A stretch of DNA of 64,000 bases from Clostridia bacterium (GCA_017626365.1 JAGAIV010000033.1:62001-126000); one strand, 5' to 3'; shown: positions 8,548-17,618, counted from the stretch's first letter. The notes: generated from the letters alone by a model not told the origin. Made by a program: numbers and translations.

Positions 8548-9430
8548 ATGAAGGAACAAGTTATACGGAATAGCTCAAGATAGGCTAGAAATATTAGAAG
8601 AAATAGAAAAACTAGAAAGAGAAGGACGTTTTGATGTGGATCCAGAAAAAGATCCACCAACAATTGTATTAACGCCAGATAATGTGGATTATTTAAAAAC
8701 TAAAAGTATCAGTAAGCTAAAGACAAAATTTGCTAATAAATTAGGGGAAAGATTTCTAGAAGAATTACTAAAAAATAATAAACTCATTATAAAAGATGTT
8801 AATGGAATTGAAAACTTAAACAAAATAGATGAAGGAGCCATTATAACTTGCAATCACTTTAATCCATTTGATGCTTTTACTGTTGAAAAAGTATTTAGAA
8901 TGACAAAACATTCTAAAAATAAAACATTATACAAAGTTATAAGAGAGGGAAATTATACTAACTTCCCAGGACTATATGGGTTCTTTTTCCGAAATTGTGA
9001 TACATTACCATTAAGTTCAAATAAAAGAACGATGGTAGAATTTATGAAAGCAGTAGATGAAATCTTACAAAGAGGTGACTTTATTTTAATTTATCCAGAA
9101 CAAAGTTTGTGGTGGAATTATAAAAAGCCGAAGCCTTTAAAAGATGGAGCCTTTAAAATAGCAGCGAAAAATCATGTTCCTATTATTCCAATATTTATTA
9201 CTATGGAAGATAGTGATATTATTGATGAAACTGGATTTGCTGTACAAGAATATACTGTAAATATTGAAGAACCAATTTATCCAAATGAAAATCAATCTGA
9301 CAGAGAAAATATGGAAATAATGAGAGAAAAAAATTATCAAGTTTGGAAAGAAGTATATGAAGAATTTTATGGTATTCCTCTAGAATATACTACCCAAAAA
9401 GAAGAATCGAGTGTAATGGATGAAAAATAA
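8548..9430 (+). CDS. PlsC-type 1-acylglycerol-3-phosphate acyltransferase, needs +1 frameshift at CGG
   Basis: A 293-residue acyltransferase if one base is skipped. ATG at 8548 follows AGGAG and opens MKEQVI; the next codon is CGG (8566-8568), and the zero frame stops four codons later. Skipping C8566 reads GGA (Gly) and continues GIAQDRLEILEEIEKLEREG into the domain. PlsC motifs follow: CNHFNPFDAF (HX4D), FRNCDTLPL, IYPEQSLWW. The family transfers an acyl chain to lysophosphatidic acid or similar acceptors at the membrane. The alternative start, GTG or ATG near 8636, lacks a ribosome site. It overlaps the next gene by 11 bases. Confidence 0.82.
8566..8569 (+). other. CGGA +1 frameshift site in plsC-like gene
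   Basis: Preceding codon ATA; C8566 is surplus. The zero frame gives CGG AAT AGC TCA AGA TAG; the +1 frame reads GGA ATA GCT CAA and joins the acyltransferase. Confidence 0.85.
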
Positions 9431-10193
9431 AAAAGTTATTTACTATGAAGACGAAATAAATGACGAATTTTCAACAAAAAAGATAGTACCAAGAAAGATT
9501 GATGAAAATTATCAATATATTCACAAAAATCCTTTCTGGAATATTTGTTCTTTTATCTTGCAAAATGTGATAAGTATGCCGATTAAAGTATTGTATGCTA
9601 AAATAAAATTTAAAATACAATATATAGGGAGAGAAAAACTAAAATCTTATAAAAACGAAGGATATTTTATTTATGCTAATCATACGCAAATATTTGCAGA
9701 TACCTTTATACCGAGTGTAGGAAATTATCCTAAAAGAAATTTTTTTATTGTAAACCCTGAAAATGTATCTATGAAATATTTACAAACAATTGTAGAAATG
9801 CTAGGAGCAATTCCTGTTCCAAGTAATAAGGAAGCAATGAAACATTTTTTAGAAGCAATCGAAACAAGAATAAAACATAAGTCTTCTATTACTATATATC
9901 CAGAAGCACATATATGGCCATATTATACAAAAATAAGACCATTTAAGGATGTCTCTTTTAAGTATCCAGTACAGTTAGAAAAACCTGTTTTCTGTATGAC
10001 AAATACTTATCAATCTTATGGAAAAAACAAGGATAAAATAAAAATAGTTACATATATTGACGGACCATTTTTTACAGATAAGAGTTTGAATAAAAAAGAG
10101 CAACAAAAGGATTTAAGAGATAAGGTATATAACTGCATGGTTGAGAGAAGTAAAAATAGTAATATTGAATATATAGAATATATTAAAAAGTAA
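9420..10193 (+). CDS. PlsC-like acyltransferase (second copy)
   Basis: A 257-residue lysophospholipid acyltransferase-like protein. The catalytic block is YANHTQIFADTF near residue 83, where His and Asp are five residues apart instead of the usual four, so the HX4D motif is altered. The later block IYPEAHIWPYYTKIRPFKD near residue 160 matches PlsC motif III. Its ATG lies inside the end of the previous gene, so it is probably translationally coupled to it. It ends the five-gene envelope lipid operon and is followed by a hairpin. Confidence 0.8.
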   Translation: MKNKKVIYYEDEINDEFSTKKIVPRKIDENYQYIHKNPFWNICSFILQNVISMPIKVLYAKIKFKIQYIGREKLKSYKNEGYFIYANHTQIFADTFIPSVGNYPKRNFFIVNPENVSMKYLQTIVEMLGAIPVPSNKEAMKHFLEAIETRIKHKSSITIYPEAHIWPYYTKIRPFKDVSFKYPVQLEKPVFCMTNTYQSYGKNKDKIKIVTYIDGPFFTDKSLNKKEQQKDLRDKVYNCMVERSKNSNIEYIEYIKK

Positions 10194-10212
10194 GGACGTG
10201 CGTTGCACGTCC
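10194..10212 (+). terminator. Terminator of envelope lipid operon
   Basis: Perfect 8-bp stem GGACGTGC / GCACGTCC with a 3-base loop, followed by ATTTATT. Confidence 0.75.
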
Positions 10213-10345
10213 ATTTATTAATAGTAAAATAAGGCTACATAACTTGATTAGCATAACAAAATATGATATACTACTAATAGTTCAAAAAAAACTGGAACTA
10301 GAGAAAGGCAACTATCATCTTCGATTGAAGAGAAAGGGAAATACT

Positions 10346-10594
10346 ATGGCAGAAAAAATAATCTATGACAATGAAAGCAATAAAGTTACAATGAATCAAA
10401 AAACTGCCAAGGAAGTAGCAATCTTTATCAAAGGATATACGTATGCTATTGAAAGGGCAGGATACGATACTAGATCTCAGCGGGTTTTAATTGGAATCGA
10501 TTTACAAAAAGAGTTCAAGTGCTCTTGCATTCCTGAAGATCCGGAGAAGTTTTTAGTGGCTTTAGAAAGTAAAATTAAGGAACTGTTAACTTGA
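10346..10594 (+). CDS. Small orphan protein, 82 aa
   Basis: I do not recognise this protein (MAEKIIYDNESNKVTMNQKT at the start). The ATG at 10346 is chosen because AAAGGGA precedes it; an in-frame ATG at 10244 has no ribosome site. A promoter with TTGATT, 17 bases, TATACT lies at about 10241-10269. Its composition is richer in G and C than its neighbours. It has one in-frame CGG (followed by G) that must be read as Arg, because a shift leads to TAA within three codons. It is the only orphan unit on the plus strand, and is closed by the hairpin at 10624. Confidence 0.6.
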   Translation: MAEKIIYDNESNKVTMNQKTAKEVAIFIKGYTYAIERAGYDTRSQRVLIGIDLQKEFKCSCIPEDPEKFLVALESKIKELLT

Positions 10595-10623
10595 GAAACT
10601 GCATAGTTGCCTTTCTAAGAATA

Positions 10624-10655
10624 AAACAAGAACTGCAGATTGTAGCTCTTGTTTT
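10624..10655 (+). terminator. Terminator of the 10346 gene
   Basis: AACAAGA...TCTTGTT stem with an inner CTGCA/TGTAG pairing, followed by TTTCTTTT. Confidence 0.7.
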
Positions 10656-10672
10656 TCTTTTATTTTAATAAT

Positions 10673-11370
10673 TTATTCTTGAAATTCTTTATTTAATTTT
10701 CCAATTGCCTTGGTTTCAATTCGAGAAACATAGGAACGTGAAATTCCCATCATTTCAGCAATTTCATTTTGTGTTTTTGGTTTTTCACCATTTAATCCAA
10801 AACGTAATTCCAAAATTATTTTTTCTCTATCTTTTAAAATTTCTTTCATCTTCTGATAAAGCTTTTTTACTTTTATTTTTAAATCAATTTCGTCTTCAAT
10901 AGATTTTCCTTCTGTTTCTAATACTTCCATTAAAGTAACCTCATTATCATCCTTATCTTTTCCAATGGGCTCGTTTAAATAAATTTCAGATTTTGTTTTC
11001 TTAGTCGAACGTAAGAACATAAGAATTTCATTTTCAATGCATCTTGCAACATAGGTTGCAAGACGTATATTTTTTTCTGGATTAAAACTATTAATTCCTT
11101 TAATTAATCCAATTGTACCAATCGAAATTAAATCATCTTGATCAATATTAGTTGTTGCATATTTCTTACTAACATGAGCAACCAATCGCAAATTTCTTTC
11201 AATTAATATATTACGAGCTTCATCATCACCATGTTGCATTCTCTCAATACAATCTTTTTCTTCTTCAGAAGATAAGGCTCTGGAAATAAATTACTGCTTT
11301 GTATATAACCAACAACAAAAATAGCACTTTTCAAAAATGCTAAAAATCCCGATATCGAAAGGGCAAACAT
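10673..11370 (-). CDS. sigK: Sporulation sigma factor SigK, interrupted by a one-base loss
   Basis: Most of a 232-residue sigma factor of the SigK/SigE group. The start at 11370 after GGAGGT encodes MFALSISGFLAFLKSAIFVG, a hydrophobic pro-sequence, then SSNLFPE. The rest, from LSSEEEKDCIERM on, is in another frame and carries region 2 (EEARN...IERNLRLVAHVSKKY-like, DDLISIGTIGLIKGI) and region 4 (NEIAEMMGISRSYVSRIE). Joining the two needs one extra base, or a -1 shift, near 11275-11278, where CCA GAG CC TTA is read. No CGG is present here, so this break is of a different kind from the ten others. SigK directs late mother-cell transcription in sporulation. Confidence 0.82.
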
Positions 11371-11482
11371 ATCAGCACCTCCAAAATTGACTTATACACA
11401 GATTATATGTTTCGAAAATAAAAAAGTGCCTGACCGGTAAAATATTTATAAACATATTTTTATAAAATTGTATGAAAATTCC

Positions 11483-11511
11483 TTGAAAGCATATCATAAT
11501 TTTGATATAAT
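11483..11511 (+). promoter_or_regulatory. Promoter and operator of the toxin-antitoxin pair
   Basis: TTGAAA (11483-11488), 17 bases, TATAAT (11506-11511). The spacer holds the inverted repeat ATATCA-n-TGATAT (11491-11508), placed where an autoregulating antitoxin would bind. Confidence 0.75.
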
Positions 11512-11540
11512 TTGCACATAATAAATAAGGAGGTGCTTTT

Positions 11541-11891
11541 ATGGCATTGATTAGACCATGTGCAGATTTAAGAAATAATTATAATGAAATTTCAAAGATT
11601 TGTCACGAAACAAGAGAGCCTATATATATTACCAGAAATGGAAGTAATGACTTAGTTGTTTTAAGTGACGAAGTGTATGAAACAATAATTAAGACAAAAG
11701 AAAAAACAGATGAAGAAAGAATTGACAGACTTATATCTGAACATTTCGATAAGCATTATGCGACTTTTGAAGAATTTCAAAAGGACATACTAAAAAAAAT
11801 TGAACAAGCACTTAAAGATGTAGAAGAAGGACGTTATCAATCAATGGAGGATTTTTGTGCAGAAATGGAGGAAAAGTATGATTTATCTTAA
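11541..11891 (+). CDS. Phd/YefM-family antitoxin
   Basis: A 116-residue antitoxin. The N-terminal Phd/YefM DNA-binding fold is seen as RPCADLRNNYNEISKICHET, then EPIYITRNGSNDLVVLSDEVYE; the acidic, Lys-rich C-terminal half would wrap the toxin. It overlaps the toxin gene by 14 bases, the usual arrangement. The palindrome in its promoter fits autorepression. Confidence 0.88.
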   Translation: MALIRPCADLRNNYNEISKICHETREPIYITRNGSNDLVVLSDEVYETIIKTKEKTDEERIDRLISEHFDKHYATFEEFQKDILKKIEQALKDVEEGRYQSMEDFCAEMEEKYDLS

Positions 11892-12202
11892 TAAATATCA
11901 TATTCTTCCAACTGTCACTTTTAAAGAAGAACTTGAAGAAATAATCTATTATGTAAAACGAAAATTAAAAGAACCATTAGTTGCAAAAAGATTCTATAAC
12001 GATGTGATTAAGGAAATAAATTCTCTTGCTTTTATGCCAGATAGATGCAAGCAGATAGAAGGAATGCATGATGAAACAAGAATTCTAAGAAAAACATCTG
12101 TAAATAATTATATTATTATATATGAAGTAAATAATAATACGCGGACAAGTCTTTATTTTACATATATTTCATAATACACAAAATTATCTATATAAATTAT
12201 AA
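11878..12202 (+). CDS. RelE/ParE-family toxin, C-terminus reached by +1 frameshift at CGG
   Basis: Start ATG 11878 follows GGAGG and opens MIYLNKYHILPTVTFKEEL. Zero-frame translation ends 98 codons on with TRTSLYFTYIS, which does not resemble the family. At the in-frame CGG (12142-12144), skipping C gives TGQVFILHIFHNTQNYLYKL, the usual strand and C-terminal helix of ParE/RelE toxins, making 107 residues. This gene tested the frameshift idea: I found it by following the CGG, not by seeing a break. The toxin would act on ribosomes or gyrase; which one is not clear from sequence. Confidence 0.8.
12142..12145 (+). other. CGGA +1 frameshift site in relE/parE-like toxin
   Basis: Preceding codon ACG; C12142 is surplus. 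The +1 frame reads GGA CAA GTC TTT ATT and restores the family C-terminus, ending at TAA 12200-12202. Confidence 0.78.
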
Positions 12203-12345
12203 TCAAATTTAATTTAAATCAGATTTAATTTTAATCTTAAATACATTTCAAAATATATAAAGATAAAAATTTTGTAAAATCTCTTTTCATTTGACATTAT
12301 AAAAAAACTGATATACAATACTGCTAATGATTGGAGTTGAGAGAA

Positions 12346-13454
12346 ATGTTAGAGTTAGAAGAAAACAAAAGAAAGTTGGCTGAACTTTCAAAGAGAATTG
12401 AAAGTATTGGTGAGTCTCTTTGACCTAGAATCAATCTCGCTAAAAATAGATGAGTTAGAGAAAAAAACGATGCAAGAAGGTTTTTGGAATGATGCAAAAA
12501 CCTCTGGCGTTGTACTACAAGAGATGAAATTATTAAAGAATAAGTATGCTAAATTTACGAAGATAGAGGATGAATTAAAAAATTTAGAAGAGTTAAATGA
12601 ATTGCTTTTATTAGAGGAAGATGAAGAATTAGTAAAAGAGCTTTTGAAAAACACGAAACTTTTAGAACATAACTTGGAAAAATTTGAAATAGAAACATTA
12701 CTTTCTGGAAAATACGATGGTAATAATGCAATTGTAACCTTACATCCGGGTGCAGGAGGAACAGAATCCCAAGACTGGGCTGAAATGTTATACAGGATGT
12801 ATTGTCGATGGGCAAATGCTAATGGATATAGCGTTAAAGAATTAGATTATCTAGAGGGAGAAGAAGCAGGAATAAAAAGTGTTACTTTTTTAGTAAGCGG
12901 GGAGAACGCTTATGGATATTTAAAATCTGAAATCGGTGTTCATAGGCTTGTTAGAATTTCTCCTTTTGATGCAGGAGGAAGACGACACACTTCTTTTGCC
13001 TCCGTAGAAGTATTACCAGAAATTACTGATGATATAAATATTGAAATTAATCCGGAAGATTTACGAGTTGATACTTATCGTGCCTCAGGAGCAGGACGGA
13101 CAGCATATTAACAAAACCGATTCTGCAGTACGTATTACTCACATTCCTACCAATACTGTAGTTTCTTGCCAAACTGAAAGATCTCAAATTCAAAATAAAG
13201 AAACTGCCATGAAAATGTTAAAATCAAAATTATTAGACTTAAAGGAAAGAGAACACAAAGAAGAAATTTCAGATTTAAAGGGGGAACAAAAAGATATTGC
13301 ATGGGGCAGTCAAATTCGTTCTTATGTATTTTGCCCATATACTTTAGTAAAAGATCATAGAACAAATTTTGAAACAGGAAATATTACAGCAGTAATGGAT
13401 GGAGAAATAAATGAATTTATTGAAAGTTATTTAAAAATGAACTTGAATTCATAA
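12346..13454 (+). CDS. prfB: Peptide chain release factor 2, needing two +1 frameshifts
   Basis: 368 residues if two bases are skipped. ATG 12346 opens [20 protein letters not shown]; the classical RF2 autoregulatory site CTT TGA C follows at 12418-12424. The second interruption is new: DTYRASGAG-[CGGA][17 protein letters not shown], where C13097 splits the second glycine codon of the catalytic GGQ motif. Without the second shift the protein stops three codons later and has no GGQ or C-terminal domain. RF2 releases peptides at UGA and UAA, so it is essential in most bacteria. Confidence 0.95.
12418..12424 (+). promoter_or_regulatory. Classical RF2 programmed frameshift site CTTTGAC
   Basis: The in-frame UGA at 12421 is bypassed by +1 slippage on CTTT, giving GAC as the next codon. 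GGTGAG lies three bases upstream of the CTT codon and may act as the stimulatory Shine-Dalgarno-like element. This well-known mechanism senses RF2 level. Confidence 0.95.
13097..13100 (+). other. CGGA +1 frameshift site inside the GGQ motif of prfB
   Basis: Preceding codon GGA; C13097 is surplus. Zero frame: CGG ACA GCA TAT TAA. +1 frame: GGA CAG CAT ATT AAC, giving G-G-Q-H-I-N. Confidence 0.92.
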
Positions 13455-13555
13455 TAAAAAGAAACTTTTACTTAAAATATTAATATACTATATAGTATAG
13501 TGATGTTTAGACTTAAATATCATTCGCACTTTAAGAAAAAAGAGGGTGCCTTAAA

Positions 13556-14795
13556 ATGGCAATCATAGTACAAAAATTTGGAGGAAGTTCTGTAGCAGAC
13601 ACAGATAAATTATTTAGAGTCTGTCGTCATATTATCAAAGAATATGAAAAAGAAAACGATGTAGTTGTAATTGTATCAGCACAACGGAAAAACAACAGAT
13701 AAATTAATAGCAGAAGAAGCTGAAATTACAAATATGCCAAGTAAAAGAGAACATGATGTATTAGTTTCAACAGGAGAACAAATTACTATTGCAAAATTAT
13801 GTATGTGCTTACAAAAGATGGGGTATGATGCGATATCTTATACTGGTTGGCAAATTCCAATTTTAACAAATCATATTTATGGAAATGCTAGGATAAAAGA
13901 AATTGCTACCGATAGGATTAAAGATGATTTACAAGAAAGAAAAATTGTTGTGGTGGCAGGTTTTCAAGGTGTTGATGAAGATCTAAATATAACAACATTA
14001 GGAAGAGGAGGATCTGATACAACAGCAGTAGCTTTAGCAGCGGCTTTACAAGCAGAAAGGTGTGACATCTATACCGATGTGGATGGCATTTTTTCAGCTG
14101 ATCCAAGAGTAGTAAAAAATGTTTCTAAAATTGAAAATATATCATATGATGAAATGCTAGAACTTGCAAGCTTGGGAGCAAAAGTACTACACAATCGATG
14201 TGTAGAAATAGGAAAAAAGTATCACATTCCTATCTATGTGAAGTCAACCTTTGAAGAAGAATCTCGTGGTACACTGGTTCATGAAGAAGAGTACATGGAG
14301 AAACTTTCTATAAGAGGAATTGCAAAAGAAGACAATATAGTACGTATTACCTTAGTTGGAAAAAACAATAAAATTGGGCAAATTTATAGGGTTTTTAAAT
14401 TGCTTGCTGATTATGATATTAATGTTGATATCATTGTTCAAGCTTTTGGAGAACATATGGCAAAAGATATTTCATTTACAATAAAAGAGAAGGATTTAAG
14501 TCTTACTTTAGAATTATTAAATCAACATGCGGATATGTTTGATATTCAAGAAATTAAATCTTGTACAGGACTTTCCAAAATTTCAATTGTAGGAGTTGGA
14601 ATTGGTAATCATCCAGGAGTAGCCGCAAATTTATTTGAAGTATTATATGAAAATAATATTAATATGCATATGATTAGCACTTCTGAAATTAAGATTTCTG
14701 TATTAGTAAATCATAATGTTGCAGATATTGCAATGAATGCAATTCATAACCGATTTATTGAAGAAATCGAAAATAACTCAATTATAACACGCTAG
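13556..14795 (+). CDS. lysC: Aspartate kinase, needs +1 frameshift at CGG
   Basis: 412 residues once one base is skipped. ATG 13556 after GAGGG opens with the kinase motif IVQKFGGSSVAD; the zero frame stops soon after VVIVSAQ. Skipping C13685 restores the conserved VSAQGKTTDKLI and then PSKREHDVLVSTGEQI and the ACT-domain pair in the C-terminal 150 residues (IVRITLVG and SKISIVGVGIGN). Aspartate kinase catalyses the first step from aspartate to lysine, threonine, methionine and, in spore-formers, dipicolinate, which fits spoVFB in the same window. An internal start near 13671 would lack the ATP-site lysine motif. Confidence 0.93.
13685..13688 (+). other. CGGA +1 frameshift site in lysC
   Basis: Preceding codon CAA; C13685 is surplus. 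Zero frame reaches TAA after four more codons; +1 frame reads GGA AAA ACA ACA GAT. Confidence 0.9.
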
Positions 14796-14810
14796 AGTTT
14801 TACTCTAGCG
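14790..14810 (+). terminator. Terminator of lysC
   Basis: CGCTAGAGT / ACTCTAGCG stem, overlapping the TAG stop codon, followed by a T-rich tract. Confidence 0.8.
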
Positions 14811-14911
14811 CTTATTTTTGTGTCCTTTTTGTGAAAATATACAAAAACGGTTCTAGGTTGGTCAAGTTGCGAATATATATAATTTAGACTCTAACGAATG
14901 GGGGAAGAATT

Positions 14912-15208
14912 ATGACATTAGAAGAAAGAAAAGGCTTAACCAATAATATTGTACAAAATTTAGTATTAGAGAATAGAGGAAAACTAAGTGTTTCCGGAGT
15001 ACTTGATGTATTAAGCTTTGATGATCAGATTGTTATTATAGAAACAGAATTAGGTCTTCTAACTATAAAAGGAGAAGATTTAAGAATTAATAAACTGAGT
15101 ATTGATACATCAGAAGTTGTAGTAGAAGGAGATATTTATAATATGGGGTATAGTGAAAAAGATATGGATAAAAAGTCCGGTGGATTTTTAGGCAAAATTT
15201 TTAAATAG
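14912..15208 (+). CDS. yabP: Sporulation protein YabP
   Basis: A 98-residue protein of the YabP/YqfC family. The core NRGKLSVSGVLDVLSFDDQ and ETELGLLTIKGEDLRINKLS are the family's conserved strands. YabP is needed for spore cortex/coat assembly in Bacillus. It has an AT-only region upstream that could hold a SigE-type promoter, not verified. It is followed after 19 bases by yabQ, the usual pair. Confidence 0.88.
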   Translation: MTLEERKGLTNNIVQNLVLENRGKLSVSGVLDVLSFDDQIVIIETELGLLTIKGEDLRINKLSIDTSEVVVEGDIYNMGYSEKDMDKKSGGFLGKIFK

Positions 15209-15227
15209 GAAATAGGGTGAAAGCATA

Positions 15228-15717
15228 TTGAATAACCAAGCTTATACATTTCTTGTTTTTATTATAAATGGTATCATAATTGGATTTTTATTTGATTGTT
15301 TCCGAATACTTCGTAAATCTTTTAAAACATCCGATATAATTACCTATATAGAAGACATCTTATTTTGGATAATTACAGGAATTGTAACATTATATTTCAT
15401 TTTCTTTTATAATAATCGGAGAAATACGTTTTTATATTTTTTTAGGAATTATTCTAGGAATCTTATTTTATATATTAACAATTAGCAAATTTTTTATTGA
15501 AATTAGTGTTAAAATAATCACATTTTTAAAAAGAATAACATTTCAAATAATCAATATTCTAATGTATCCTTTAAAAACAATATTTCGTATTGTTCGAAAA
15601 ATATTATTTCGACCAATTTCATTTATATTTATTAATATTCGAACATTATTTACAAAAAACAAAATAAAATTGATAAATTTGCAGAAATTCTTCCAAAAGC
15701 AAAAAAAATAGAGTAAA
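15228..15717 (+). CDS. yabQ: Spore cortex membrane protein YabQ, needs +1 frameshift at CGG
   Basis: A 162-residue protein with TTG start (15228) after AGGGTGA. The first part, MNNQAYTFLVFIINGIIIGF and FDCFRILRK, has two membrane segments typical of YabQ. The zero frame then turns to RRNTFLYFFRN and stops at 15483-15485. Skipping C15417 gives NNGEIRFYIFLGIILGILFY, the expected third and fourth hydrophobic segments (YabQ homologues have G-E-x-R at this place), and a basic C-terminus ending at TAA 15715. YabQ is required for spore cortex formation. Confidence 0.88.
15417..15420 (+). other. CGGA +1 frameshift site in yabQ
   Basis: Preceding codon AAT; C15417 is surplus. The +1 frame reads GGA GAA ATA CGT and restores the G-E-x-R-(F/W)-Y family motif. 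Confidence 0.87.
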
Positions 15718-15817
15718 TAAAGAGGGATTTTTGAATTTTATGTAGAAAAATATAAAAGGTGGATTTTCCGTAAGGAATTTTGTACTTTATTTGATAAAAT
15801 TGGAGAGTAATTTACAT

Positions 15818-16090
15818 ATGAAAATAAAAAAAATAATCAAAAAAGTTTTTCTTCTTTGCATTATATTATATGTATCTATTACATTTATAAATCAGCAAAA
15901 ATCGTTAAATGCATATAATAACGAGCAAACGGTTTTAAAAGAAAAAATAGCAAAACAAGAAGAATATAAAAAAAGTTTGTTAGCAACTAAAGAAAATATT
16001 AGTTCGCCAGAATATATTGAACAGTTAGCTCGTGAAAAATTAGATATGTATTTACCTAATGAAAGAGTATATATAGATATTAGTCAATAA
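15818..16090 (+). CDS. divIC: Septum formation initiator, DivIC/FtsB family
   Basis: A 90-residue bitopic protein: a short basic N-terminus (MKIKKIIKKVF), one membrane span (LLCIILYVSITFI), a coiled coil (NNEQTVLKEKIAKQEEYKK) and the conserved ending SPEYIEQLAREKLDMYLPNE. DivIC links early and late divisome proteins. The start is set at 15818 because GGAGAG lies 10 bases upstream. It commonly follows yabQ in spore-formers. Confidence 0.87.
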   Translation: MKIKKIIKKVFLLCIILYVSITFINQQKSLNAYNNEQTVLKEKIAKQEEYKKSLLATKENISSPEYIEQLAREKLDMYLPNERVYIDISQ

Positions 16091-16094
16091 AATA

Positions 16095-16122
16095 AATCCA
16101 TAGAGCTTAGGCTTTATGGATT
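16095..16122 (+). terminator. Terminator of yabP-yabQ-divIC
   Basis: AATCCATAGAGC pairs with GCTTTATGGATT around a four-base loop; TATAAATTTT follows. Confidence 0.75.
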
Positions 16123-16283
16123 ATAAATTTTATTATATTAAAAAACAGGGGATTGGTTCATTTTAAAATTTGTTCTTATTATTTTTCCAATTAATTACAA
16201 AATAAAATATAAATTTACTAGTGTTATTACAAAATATATGATACAATATAACTACTAAAGGGAATCGAAAGGGAGGAGCATAT

Positions 16284-17603
16284 ATGGATTATGATAATAT
16301 GTCGCTTATAGATTTAAAGGAAGTTGCAAAAGAAAAAGGAATTAAAAATATTTCAAAACTAAAAAAAGAAGATTTAATTGTGATTTTGAAAGAAACTGAA
16401 AATATACCAACTACATCAAATGATAATACTAATATTGAATATAAAAAAAGTGATGATTCTTCATATAAAGTAACTAATGAAGAAGATCAAATTGCTGAAG
16501 GAATTTTAGAGGTTTTACCTGATGGATATGGATTTTTAAGAGGAGACAATTATTTATCTACACCAAATGATATTTATATTTCACCAATACAAATTAGAAG
16601 ATTTAAATTAAATACCGGTGATAAAATAAAAGGTATTTCTCGTCAACCAAAAGAAGGTGAAAAATTCCCTGCACTTATTTTTGTTGGAGAAGTAAATGGA
16701 GAAGCACCAGAAAAAGCATATAGAAGAAAAAGTTTTGATGATTTAATTCCAATTTATCCACAGGAAAGATTACGTTTAGAGACAACACCTAATGAACATG
16801 CAATGCGTCTTATTGACTTAATTTCTCCAATTGGAAAAGGACAAAGAGGAATGATAGTTGCACCACCAAAAGTTGGTAAAACAACATTATTAAAGAAAAT
16901 TGCGAACAGCATTAGTACAAATAATCCAGAAGTGGAACTAATCGTATTACTTATTGATGAAAGACCAGAAGAAGTAACCGATATGAAACGATCTATTCAA
17001 GGAGAAGTTATATATTCTACATTTGATGAACTACCAGAGCATCACGTAAAAGTAGCTGAAATGGTATTAGAACGTGCTAAAAGATTAACAGAACAAAATA
17101 AAGATGTTGTCATTTTACTAGACAGTATTACAAGACTTGCAAGAGCATACAACTTAGTAATACCATCATCAGGTAGAACACTATCTGGAGGATTTGACCC
17201 AAGTGCACTACATAAACCAAAAAAATTCTTTGGTGCAGCAAGAAATATAGAAAATGGGGGAAGCTTAACGATTTTAGCAACTGCTTTAATTGAGACAGGA
17301 AGTAGAATGGACGAGGTTATATTTGAAGAGTTCAAAGGAACAGGTAATATGGAAGTACATCTAGACCGTTCACTATCTGAAAAACGTATTTTCCCAGCAA
17401 TTGACATTAACAAATCAGGAACAAGACGTGAAGATTTATTACTAGATCCAAAAGAATTAGAAACTGTATTTGCATTAAGAAAAGCGATGTCAACAATGTC
17501 AGTTGCAGAAGTAACAGAACAATTATTACAACAATTAGTAGCAACAAAAACAAATGCAGATTTCTTAACAAGAATGGAATTTTTCTTAAAACAATTTAAA
17601 TAA
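16284..17603 (+). CDS. rho: Transcription termination factor Rho
   Basis: A 439-residue protein with the SAP-like N-terminus ([20 protein letters not shown]), the RNA-binding cold-shock fold ([19 protein letters not shown]), and the ATPase core: Walker [25 protein letters not shown], Walker [17 protein letters not shown], and the Q/R-loop region [20 protein letters not shown]. Rho is a hexameric RNA-dependent helicase that ends transcription. No in-frame CGG is seen in 440 codons. Confidence 0.97.
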   Translation: MDYDNMSLIDLKEVAKEKGIKNISKLKKEDLIVILKETENIPTTSNDNTNIEYKKSDDSSYKVTNEEDQIAEGILEVLPDGYGFLRGDNYLSTPNDIYISPIQIRRFKLNTGDKIKGISRQPKEGEKFPALIFVGEVNGEAPEKAYRRKSFDDLIPIYPQERLRLETTPNEHAMRLIDLISPIGKGQRGMIVAPPKVGKTTLLKKIANSISTNNPEVELIVLLIDERPEEVTDMKRSIQGEVIYSTFDELPEHHVKVAEMVLERAKRLTEQNKDVVILLDSITRLARAYNLVIPSSGRTLSGGFDPSALHKPKKFFGAARNIENGGSLTILATALIETGSRMDEVIFEEFKGTGNMEVHLDRSLSEKRIFPAIDINKSGTRREDLLLDPKELETVFALRKAMSTMSVAEVTEQLLQQLVATKTNADFLTRMEFFLKQFK

Positions 17604-17618
17604 GAATCTAAAATACTT

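Noticed and set aside
12418-12424. UGA in prfB as a mutation or recoded codon
   Set aside because: CTTTGAC is the well-known RF2 programmed frameshift site.
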